Below, in pieces: positions 51,868-59,553 of a DNA stretch of 64,000 nt. The notes under the pieces were generated by a model. The model saw nothing but the letters and a program-made list of their open reading frames with translations, was not told where the DNA came from and made no database searches. The stretch covers positions 639,469-703,468 of the forward strand of contig NZ_FOZI01000001.1 of assembly GCF_900114495.1 (NCBI RefSeq). The letters are read 5' to 3'. The translations under genes and the position numbers were made by a program. How positions within the stretch are numbered: the first letter of the stretch is position 1; every line of letters starts with the position of its first letter. This DNA is from Dyella sp. OK004. Lineage in GTDB: Bacteria; Pseudomonadota; Gammaproteobacteria; Xanthomonadales; Rhodanobacteraceae.

Positions 51868-52524
51868 TCATAGCACCGCCTTTCTGGCCGCCACATCAAT
51901 GGAAAAATATTTCGTGCGATCTGGCGCGCCAGAATAAACTGAGTAAGGAACACCGGCTTCAGAATAATTTTCCATCGGCGGATGAATGTAATATTCTTTC
52001 CATAAGAACGACGGAACAGTGTTCTGGGCCTCGATATCGGCTCGACCAATGCCCGCCCCGAATTCAGCGCTCTGAATCTTTAGGCTAATGCCAGCCCCAT
52101 GAACCATCCAATGGCAAACACCGAGACCGAAATAATTCTCAGCAACAGGCAGATCGAGCGCGACTTCGCCTCGATAAACAGTATCGCTAATACGCGTCAA
52201 TGGAATCGGCAAGATTAGGTTGGGTGTCTTGCTCTTGGCACCGCTAATGGCATCGGTAGGCACGCACGCTTCGTTGCTCACCTCGTAATGAATATCAGCG
52301 TCTGCAGAATCAAATGGGCCAGGCGCATCGTGAATAGTGAAAGTCAGTTCGTAGCGCTCTTTGGGGTTAGGGTTCTGCTTGATACGCACGTTTTTAGGAT
52401 CGAGCTTGTTCATGGTCTGCGAACATCCTGTGATCAAAGTCACGACGAGGAGCAACGCAGCAGCGAATCGCAAGGGGTGCGCGCGCATGATCGGGTGAGG
52501 CATAGAAGGCAGCCTCTTGTTCAT
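51868..52524 (-). CDS. Immunity-like lipoprotein 2
   Basis: A 218-residue lipoprotein (lipobox TLITGC near residue 34, or earlier if a later start is used) paralogous to the protein at 51147-51749. Its ATG overlaps the virD4 stop by four bases; internal ATGs at 52503 and 52488 would also leave a full signal peptide. The two copies are too divergent for a recent duplication, so they may neutralise different effectors or different variants. The 118 bases between the two immunity genes are AT-rich and show no further gene. Confidence 0.78.
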   Translation of the reverse strand: MNKRLPSMPHPIMRAHPLRFAAALLLVVTLITGCSQTMNKLDPKNVRIKQNPNPKERYELTFTIHDAPGPFDSADADIHYEVSNEACVPTDAISGAKSKTPNLILPIPLTRISDTVYRGEVALDLPVAENYFGLGVCHWMVHGAGISLKIQSAEFGAGIGRADIEAQNTVPSFLWKEYYIHPPMENYSEAGVPYSVYSGAPDRTKYFSIDVAARKAVL

Positions 52525-54335
52525 TGGCGCAATGCCGCGAGGGCTTGCTCATTCCGCGGCCGCAGCACGCTTTTCGTCGCCGCCGCCTGCTGCGGACTTT
52601 GCTCCACCCGCACAATCTTCACTGGTGCAAGGCTCGCCCGCTCCTTGAACATCTTGTCCTTGAAGAACCAGTTCTTCTTCGCCCGGATCGGCCTGCAGCC
52701 TTCGTAGAAGATCAGTTCGTCGTCGCTGGGCAGTTCCTTGATCTCTTGCGGCAGAAACAGGGCACGACGCTCTTCGGTGTAGCTGATCGAGACCTGGTTC
52801 GAACCGCCGCCACGGCTGGTACTGCGATGCTGCTTGCGGATCGTCTTGTAACCCGCCATTTCACTGTATTCGTTGGCGTCGCTCTGCTCACGCGGCGCGA
52901 ACACCACCTGCGCGCCGTGGTTGGTGATGAAATTCTGCGCGTCGTGGTCACCGTAGGCTGCGCGCAATTGGGCGCGGCTCTGCACGATGCACAGATCGCG
53001 CACGCCGTAGCTGGCCGCGATCGAGATGCGCTTGGCCCATACGTCCACCCGGCCCATGGCGGTGAATTCGTCCATCAGCATCAGCATCTGGTATTTCAGA
53101 TCGGGTTCCTCTCCGAGCTGTTTGCCGAGGTTGTTGCCAATCACGGTGCTGAAGAAGATGTTCAAGAGCTTGCTGCTCTCGTCCAGTTTGTTGGTCGGGA
53201 TATCCACATAAAGGGTGGTGGGACGCTTGCGGATCGCGGTGATGTCGATGTCGGTGGCGTTGGTGGCAGCCGCCAGGATCGGACTCAGGAATTGCTGCAA
53301 CGGCGCCTGCATACTGGCGATCACCGAGGAGAAGGTCTGTTCGGCCAGTCCAACGAGGTTGCTGAACACGGTGCGCGTTTGTGGGCCAATAAATGCACAC
53401 CTCGGGTCCTTGAGGATGTCTTGCAGCATCGTCTTGGTGTCTTGATCGTTCGTGCCGCTGGAGAAGCGCAGGATGCGCTCGAAGCTGGGGAAGTCCGGCG
53501 CGGTGTTGACATCGGGTATCAATAAGGCGGGCGCCTTGCCGGCGATCAGCGGAATCGCCTCGTGATCCCATACCTCGAACATGTAGGAGGCAAAGGCGGT
53601 GAACGCCGCGCGGCTCTGCGAGGTCCAGAACGGGTCCCTGCCGGGTTCGTCTGGATACAAGATGGCGGCAATGGTCTGGATTTCCCCGATGCGCTTGCCA
53701 GGGTCCATCCCCGCCAACAGGGTGAACGGATTGAAGCGGTGGGTGTTCCCCGCTTCGTCGTAGGGCGCCCACACGAAAATGCCCTGGCCCTGTGCTTCAC
53801 GCCAGCCACTGGTGGCTTTCCGCAACTCCCCTTTCAGGTCGAGCACGATCATCGAGTGCAAGTACGACAGCAGTACTGGGATGGCGATGCTGGTCGTCTT
53901 GCCCGACCTTGTAGGGCTGATGGTGATGACGTGCTGCGCACCACCCAGCCACAAGTAGCGGCCTTTGAATTTGCCGATGAGGATGCTTTGCGGGGTCTGC
54001 GTGAGCAGGCCGGCCTTTTTCAGGTCCGACAATTCCGCGAAGCTGGCATCGCCATGCAGGGATTCGGATTTGGCTTTGAAGAGCGGAATCAATAACCCGA
54101 CCCAGGCCAACAGCGGCAAACCGAAACCAACGCCGCCACTGAGCTTGATCTTGACCGCGTAGGGCGCGAACTGCGGCAGACCAAGCGCCTGGAAATACTG
54201 CCACCACGTGCTCCAGGACTGCGGCTCATCGTGCAGACCGAGAAAGAGCAAAACCAGATAGTTGGAAAGGAACCAGCCTCCCATCAAGGCGACCAGTAGC
54301 GCGACAGCGACAAACCCCAGCTTTCCCTTGCTCAT
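52521..54335 (-). CDS. virD4: Type IV secretion coupling ATPase VirD4
   Basis: A 604-residue coupling protein of the VirD4/TraG family. Two transmembrane helices (about 8-33 and 68-88) anchor it; the Walker A motif is 'SPTRSGKTTS' (Lys146) and Walker B is 'MLMLMDEFTAMG'. 'GKFKGRYLWLGGAQHVIT', 'LDLKGELRKATSGWREAQG' and 'ALFLPQEIKELPSDDELIFY' are the other usual blocks. VirD4 recruits XVIPCD-bearing effectors to the secretion channel. It is the first gene of a unit with immunity and effector genes. No virB1-virB11 gene occurs in the window, so the rest of the machine lies elsewhere. AAGGA is ten bases upstream. Confidence 0.95.
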   Translation of the reverse strand: MSKGKLGFVAVALLVALMGGWFLSNYLVLLFLGLHDEPQSWSTWWQYFQALGLPQFAPYAVKIKLSGGVGFGLPLLAWVGLLIPLFKAKSESLHGDASFAELSDLKKAGLLTQTPQSILIGKFKGRYLWLGGAQHVITISPTRSGKTTSIAIPVLLSYLHSMIVLDLKGELRKATSGWREAQGQGIFVWAPYDEAGNTHRFNPFTLLAGMDPGKRIGEIQTIAAILYPDEPGRDPFWTSQSRAAFTAFASYMFEVWDHEAIPLIAGKAPALLIPDVNTAPDFPSFERILRFSSGTNDQDTKTMLQDILKDPRCAFIGPQTRTVFSNLVGLAEQTFSSVIASMQAPLQQFLSPILAAATNATDIDITAIRKRPTTLYVDIPTNKLDESSKLLNIFFSTVIGNNLGKQLGEEPDLKYQMLMLMDEFTAMGRVDVWAKRISIAASYGVRDLCIVQSRAQLRAAYGDHDAQNFITNHGAQVVFAPREQSDANEYSEMAGYKTIRKQHRSTSRGGGSNQVSISYTEERRALFLPQEIKELPSDDELIFYEGCRPIRAKKNWFFKDKMFKERASLAPVKIVRVEQSPQQAAATKSVLRPRNEQALAALRQ

Positions 54336-54525
54336 CGAATCATCGTCCTTAAAGACGCGCCCCGAAATAGCGGGCGCGTTCGATATTCGACAACGCGTTT
54401 GATGGCTGTCAATCAGGCGGTAGATTCGACACGCACCGGATATTTCTTACTTAAAACGCAGCGCTTCATGCGCTTCGAGTCGGCCAAACGGCGCAACGGC
54501 CACACCCATAGGACTAGGCGTATTC

Positions 54526-56667
54526 CTACTTTCCTCGATTAGCTTCACGCACCGCCTTCACGAAACCATCGAACGGCACATCGGTGATGCCCACCAAGCC
54601 GATGTGTGCGTTCTCGCCATCCTGCAGGCGGCCGCTGGTCGGTTGGTCGGCGTACTGGAACCAATGGGCGCCGACGATGTTCGGATCCTTGGCGGCGGCA
54701 TCGACATAGCGCGCATAGGCCTCGCCTCGCTGCTGCTCATTCCATACCGACGCCACACCCTTGCCGAACGGACCGCGATCGTCGGAGCCGAAGTGAAACT
54801 CGGTGATCAGCACCGGCTTGTTGAGTTTGGCCACGGTCGCCATGTCGACGCCATGCTGCGGCACGTCGGTGTAGCTGTTGAAACTCATCACGTCGCAGTA
54901 CTGCGCGCACGAGCCCACCGCTTCCGGCGTATTCACTGCAAAGCGACCGCCCAGGAACAGGTGATGCGGATCGTGCCGACGAATGGTTTCGGCGACGACG
55001 CGGAAATACTGGTCGGCGTATTGCCGCAACCACGCGCTGTAGTCGGTCGCGATGGCAGGATGCGCTTCGCTGGGATCGGGCGCCGGGAAGTTGGTGGCAT
55101 TCAATGCATCCCACGACGGCACCGCGACACCCCACGCCGCCGCCAGCTTCGCAGGCTCGGAGTACTTCTGTTTCAGCGTCGCGATAAACGCCTGCTTGGC
55201 GTGACTGCGCGCCTCGCCATGCAAGGTGCCCTGCGCCAGCCCCCAGCGCCCTTGCAGCCCCTGCCCCGCCCAGGCCAGTTCGTTGTCGGCGAAATAGCCG
55301 AGCAGCCAGGGATCGTCGCGCACATCCTTCACCGCGTTCGTCACGGCGGTCTCGGTCGCCTGCGCAAAACGCGGATCGAACGGATCGGGCATGCGGCCCC
55401 AATAGTCGTAACCGCTGGACACATTGCCGAACTCGCCATCGATATTGATCGAACGCGTATAGGCCAGTTTGTGCGCCTTGCCTAAAGCATCGTCACTCCA
55501 GTTGCCCAGCGTGTTGAAACCCCAGCCGTGCAGGCGATCCAGCGTGCGCGTGCGCCACGCCGCGAGCCAATCCTTACCACCGAGGCGATAAAGATTGGCG
55601 GCATAGAAATCGAACCAGCGACCATGGTTGTAGCCGATGCCTGCGGTAGAGCCCGCGTCGGGCCGGCGGTTATCGCTGCTACCGTAGAACGCGCTCCACT
55701 CGCCGCCATCCGCCGGCAAATCCTTGAACATCGATTCGCGGCCTTCCACATAACTGCGGCCGCCATCGGGCACCACCGCGTTGACGCCCAGCGAGAAGAA
55801 CGCATGCCCCTCGGGCGTCACCAGTTGCCAGCGTCCGCCGCGCTGCTCGGCCCGGAACCAGCCGCTGGATTTGAACGAAGCGACATCGGTGCGCCCGCCA
55901 TACGTGTCGTAGCCGCCTGATGCAGCCTGTACGGCGGCGAGCTCGGTTTGCGCCTTCGCCTGCGCGACACGCAAGGCGTCGTCCGTTTCGATCTTCTCCG
56001 GCCACTTCCCACGCGTGTACTGACCATAGCGATCGACGATGCCGCTATAGGCATCAGCCAAAGCGGCGTTGCCCGCCTTTGTTTCGACGCGACCGAGCAA
56101 CAAGGTTTGCGGCGCTTGCGGTGCGGGCATGCCGAGCCGCATCGCCACGACCTGCTTGAGATCCAGCACTCCCTCCACCGTAGTCGCCAGCAGGATGCGC
56201 TGCCCGTTCGCGTCGTACGGCATCGGCGGCCCCACCTGCATACCCTGCGCGCGCGGCGATACCGCATGCAACGGCACCACCACCGTCTGCGCCGGCCCCG
56301 CCGGTAAACCGACCGTGGCATGCAGATGCTGATCCTTGCCCGCGCCATCGATATCGACCGTCAGCGTCACCGCCCAATCCATCGCGTTCTGCACACGCAC
56401 CCGCAACTCACCCTGCGTCGACCAATCCCACCCGCCATGCTCCGCCGACAAAACCACCTGCGGCTGCACCGTCGGCTGGAACGCATAGCGCTGCAGCATC
56501 TGCCCATCCGCCGTTTTCTCCGGCGCACCCACCCGCTGCACCTGATCCAACGTCACACGAGACCCCGCTGCCGCCTGCCCAAGATCAGCCACCGGCACAT
56601 CCGCCGCCCCATGACACGCCGCCAGCAAAGCAAGGCTCAGCACACCAACCACCCAAACCCGGTTCAT
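54526..56667 (-). CDS. Agarase-like glycoside hydrolase lipoprotein
   Basis: A 713-residue lipoprotein (lipobox LLAAC). An N-terminal beta-sandwich-like part (about 40-240) precedes a TIM-barrel: 'GWFRAEQRGGRWQLVTPEGH', 'AFFSLGVNAVVPDGG', 'WGFNTLGNWSDDALG', the likely acid/base Glu in 'LLGYFADNELAWAG', and the likely nucleophile Glu in 'PVLITEFHFGSDDRG'. This pattern is that of GH50-type beta-agarases and related GH-A clan enzymes, but the substrate in a soil-type bacterium is unlikely to be agar. The ATG at 56667 follows AAGGA by six bases. It is upstream of virD4 but separated by 190 bases with no evident gene. Confidence 0.75.
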   Translation of the reverse strand: MNRVWVVGVLSLALLAACHGAADVPVADLGQAAAGSRVTLDQVQRVGAPEKTADGQMLQRYAFQPTVQPQVVLSAEHGGWDWSTQGELRVRVQNAMDWAVTLTVDIDGAGKDQHLHATVGLPAGPAQTVVVPLHAVSPRAQGMQVGPPMPYDANGQRILLATTVEGVLDLKQVVAMRLGMPAPQAPQTLLLGRVETKAGNAALADAYSGIVDRYGQYTRGKWPEKIETDDALRVAQAKAQTELAAVQAASGGYDTYGGRTDVASFKSSGWFRAEQRGGRWQLVTPEGHAFFSLGVNAVVPDGGRSYVEGRESMFKDLPADGGEWSAFYGSSDNRRPDAGSTAGIGYNHGRWFDFYAANLYRLGGKDWLAAWRTRTLDRLHGWGFNTLGNWSDDALGKAHKLAYTRSINIDGEFGNVSSGYDYWGRMPDPFDPRFAQATETAVTNAVKDVRDDPWLLGYFADNELAWAGQGLQGRWGLAQGTLHGEARSHAKQAFIATLKQKYSEPAKLAAAWGVAVPSWDALNATNFPAPDPSEAHPAIATDYSAWLRQYADQYFRVVAETIRRHDPHHLFLGGRFAVNTPEAVGSCAQYCDVMSFNSYTDVPQHGVDMATVAKLNKPVLITEFHFGSDDRGPFGKGVASVWNEQQRGEAYARYVDAAAKDPNIVGAHWFQYADQPTSGRLQDGENAHIGLVGITDVPFDGFVKAVREANRGK

Positions 56668-56801
56668 GCGACATCCTTCCCGCAAAGAGAGCCAAAGTAT
56701 GCCCCTACCGCATGAAGCGCGGCTTGCCATGCACCAGCGCATCGGCCTGGAGCTTTCGCTCCGGCTTTTGATTAGGGGAATCTGTGCGACGGTGAGGGCC
56801 G

Positions 56802-57050
56802 GACGATCAGGCCGAGACAAAAAACGATCCCGACGCCTGACACTGGAAGATGAGTAGCTACAGAGCGCACCGCCTGCTCTTCAGGCCATTTCTCTTTGGT
56901 TACTTTCTCTTTGGGCCAGCAAAGAGAAAGTGACCCGGACCGCGGCAGCGGTTCGGAAGCCCGCGGCAGGCGAGCCAGCGCACGCAGACGCTAAAACCGA
57001 GCGACAACACCACTGGATCCCTGCCTTCGCAGGGATGACGAAATAGGAGG
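56802..57050. repeat. Dispersed 250-base repeat (type B), copy 3
   Basis: Matches copies at 34310-34555 and 38262-38570. The stem GGTTACTTTCTCTTTG / CAAAGAGAAAGTGACC (56898-56935) differs by one base from copy 1. It sits between the glycoside hydrolase and the APC permease; together with a spacer it fills 56668-57074. Confidence 0.8.
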
Positions 57051-57074
57051 GCGTGTTACCGCGAACCCAAAACC

Positions 57075-58406
57075 TCAAACCGCCCGCCGCCCCTGCCAAG
57101 CCCGCCAAACGAAATAAACCGGCGCCCCCATCAACACCAACAACAAACTGATCCCCGCATCCCCAGGCGACCCCACCGTAGTAGCGGCGATCACACCAAG
57201 CACCGTCACCACAAACACCAACGGCAACACCGGATACAACGGCACCCGATACGGCGAAGGCTCATTGGCAAACCGGCGGCGATACCAAAACAACGTAGCG
57301 ATGCCAAACGCATGGAACAACCACTCACCCACCGTCGTGTAATTGAGCAACTGATTAAAGCTGCCCGACAACACCAGAACGATCGCCCACCCACCCAGCA
57401 CCGCCAACGCCACCTGCGGCGCGCGCGCGTGCGGCTCGATGCGGCCGACCGCGCGAAAAAACATACCGTCCGCACCCATCGTCTGCAGCACGCGCGCACC
57501 GCCGGCGATCGCAATGCTGCAATAGCCGAAGGTTGAGCACGCGATGCCCACCGCGATCAGCTTCGCACCGGATTCGCCGAACAACCGGCGCATCAAATCC
57601 GCCGCCGGCGCATGGCTGGCGGCGAGCCCGGCGTGACCGAGACCGGCCAGGTAAGCCAGATTGACCAGCACGTAACACACCACCACACCAGCCATGCCGA
57701 GACCGAGCGCGCGTGGCAGAGTGCGCTGCGGCTCCTTCACTTCACCAGCCAGGTCGTTGAGATAGTGGAAGCCACCATAGGTAAACAGCACCGGCAGCAA
57801 GGCGCCGAGGAACGCCCACGGCGCCGCTGGATGCGAGGTATCCGGCTCCAATGCCAGGCCCAGGTGTCCGCGCGCCAGCACCAGGCCCGTCACCACCAGC
57901 ACCACGATGGCACCCAACTTGAGCACGGTGAACAGGTTCTGCATGCGTGCACCGGCACGAATGCCGAAGAAGTTCACGCCAACGATGAACATGATGGCGC
58001 CCGCCGCCACCGGCTTCACCCACTGCAGCGGTAACCCGACAGCCGCGCAGAAATAATCTGCGAAGGTAGTGGCCACCGCCGCCACGCTGCCGGGGTAGTT
58101 GATCAAGGCCATGCACCAGCCGAACAGGAACGCCGGTAATTGGCCGAAGGCCTCGCGCAGATAGATATAGATGCCGCCCGCATGCGGGCGCCTTGCACCC
58201 AGCTCCGCGTAACACAACACGCCAGCCAGGGTGAGCAGGCCGCCGATGACCCACAGCGTCAGCAGTTGCGCGCCTGACGAGGTGCTCTCGGCCACGCTTG
58301 AGGCGCTGCGGAAAATACCGCCACCGATCACACCGCCGATCACAATGGCGGCGGCGTCCCAGGTGCCGAGGCGGCGCAGATACGAGCTGGATGAGTTATC
58401 GGTCAT
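57075..58406 (-). CDS. APC-family amino acid permease
   Basis: A 443-residue transporter with about twelve transmembrane helices. The first helix carries 'IVIGGVIGGGIFRSASSVAE', the conserved substrate-binding region of the APC superfamily; 'LCYAELGARRPHAGGIYIYL' and 'TYGGFHYLNDLAGEVKEPQR' are further family marks. The glycine-rich helix and the 'E(L/Y)GARxPxAGG' loop are characteristic of amino acid/polyamine antiporter-like permeases. Substrate is not determinable. The ATG at 58406 is followed by a Ser-rich cytoplasmic tail. It lies between type B repeat copy 3 and a REP-like element. Confidence 0.9.
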   Translation of the reverse strand: MTDNSSSSYLRRLGTWDAAAIVIGGVIGGGIFRSASSVAESTSSGAQLLTLWVIGGLLTLAGVLCYAELGARRPHAGGIYIYLREAFGQLPAFLFGWCMALINYPGSVAAVATTFADYFCAAVGLPLQWVKPVAAGAIMFIVGVNFFGIRAGARMQNLFTVLKLGAIVVLVVTGLVLARGHLGLALEPDTSHPAAPWAFLGALLPVLFTYGGFHYLNDLAGEVKEPQRTLPRALGLGMAGVVVCYVLVNLAYLAGLGHAGLAASHAPAADLMRRLFGESGAKLIAVGIACSTFGYCSIAIAGGARVLQTMGADGMFFRAVGRIEPHARAPQVALAVLGGWAIVLVLSGSFNQLLNYTTVGEWLFHAFGIATLFWYRRRFANEPSPYRVPLYPVLPLVFVVTVLGVIAATTVGSPGDAGISLLLVLMGAPVYFVWRAWQGRRAV

Positions 58407-58510
58407 GGTTGCCGACGATAACCCGAGAAGCGGCGGAAGAACCGATGACCTCTGCCACATTCGCGGGGGCGGGGCTCATGCCTTGCACGAAGCCCCGCGC
58501 TGCCATTCAT

Positions 58511-58601
58511 TGTAGGAGCACACCCTGTGCGCGAAGGCTCGGGGCAACAGGGGCAACTGCAGCCCTCGCGGGCTGGGTCGCCCACAGGATGGGCTCCTAC
58601 A
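58511..58601. repeat. REP-like inverted repeat, copy 3
   Basis: TGTAGGAGCACACCCTGTGC and the partner CACAGGATGGGCTCCTACA face each other across about 50 bases. Same family as at 11433-11511 and 43254-43332. It lies between the DJ-1/PfpI gene and the permease. Confidence 0.8.
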
Positions 58602-58609
58602 AAGGGTGC

Positions 58610-59296
58610 TTAGCCTTCGGCGCGAAGGAGGGCCAGCACGGCCTTCGCCGCATCTACCGATGACGCCGGATTCTGACCGGTGACCAGGTTGCCGTCGGTG
58701 ACGGCGTAGGCCTGCCAGTCGGCCTTCTTCGAATAATTGCCACCATTCGCCTTGAGCATGTCCTCGACCAGGAACGGCACCACGTCGGTCAGGCCGACCG
58801 CCGCTTCCTCGCTATTGGTGAAGCCGGTGACCGACTTGCCCTGCACCAACGGCTGGCCGTCGCTGCGCTTGGTATGGCGGAACACGGCCGGTGCATGGCA
58901 CACCGCACCGACTGGCTTGCCGGCGGCATAGGTGCGTTCGATCAACCGGATCGAATCCGCGTCTTCCGCCAGATCCCACAGGGGACCGTGGCCGCCCGGA
59001 TAGAAAATCGCGTTGTACTGGCCTTTCGCTGCGTCGGCGAGTTTGAGCGTCGAGGCGAGTGCAGCGGTGGCCGCGGCGTCGGCGCGAAAGCGTCGGGTAG
59101 CTTCGGTCTGCGACTCAGGCGCATCGCTCTTGGAGTCTAGCGGCGGCTGGCCGCCCTTGGGCGAGGCAAGCACGATCTCGGCCCCGGCATCCTTGAACGC
59201 GTAATACGGTGCCGCGAATTCCTCCAGCCAGAAACCGGTCTTGTGACCGGTGTTGCCGAGCTGGTCGTGCGACGTAAGCACCATCAAGATCTTCAT
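58610..59296 (-). CDS. DJ-1/PfpI family protein (type 1 glutamine amidotransferase-like)
   Basis: A 228-residue protein of the HchA-like DJ-1/PfpI group. Nucleophile Cys133 is in 'GKPVGAVCHAPAVFRHTKR', the preceding Gly-rich loop is 'AIFYPGGHGPLWDLAEDADS', and the N-terminal 'MKILMVLTSHDQLGNTGHKT' with 'GFWLEEFAAPYYAFKDAGAE' is typical of Hsp31-like glyoxalase/chaperones. Possible activities are glyoxalase III or protein deglycation. It lies downstream of a MocR regulator and a thioredoxin on the same strand, which fits a stress-response setting. Confidence 0.9.
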   Translation of the reverse strand: MKILMVLTSHDQLGNTGHKTGFWLEEFAAPYYAFKDAGAEIVLASPKGGQPPLDSKSDAPESQTEATRRFRADAAATAALASTLKLADAAKGQYNAIFYPGGHGPLWDLAEDADSIRLIERTYAAGKPVGAVCHAPAVFRHTKRSDGQPLVQGKSVTGFTNSEEAAVGLTDVVPFLVEDMLKANGGNYSKKADWQAYAVTDGNLVTGQNPASSVDAAKAVLALLRAEG

Positions 59297-59553
59297 GGAT
59301 CATTCCTCGTTATGGACCGCCTATGCTGACAGCGAAAGCGGCAAGCGAGCGTGATTTGTGGGATGTGGCAGGCGCGTTCAATACCCTCCGAAGGAATGGG
59401 CAAGCCATCTGCTGGATCAGGCAAGCTGCAGTGGTTCCGCGCTTATCTTTGCTGCCCGCCAAACGGATGGATGGCTTCTCGCGGCGCCCGATCAACGCGG
59501 GATATTTTGCCCGCCAGCGACATGTTGGGCTTGTGACGCCGAGGTCAGCATGC

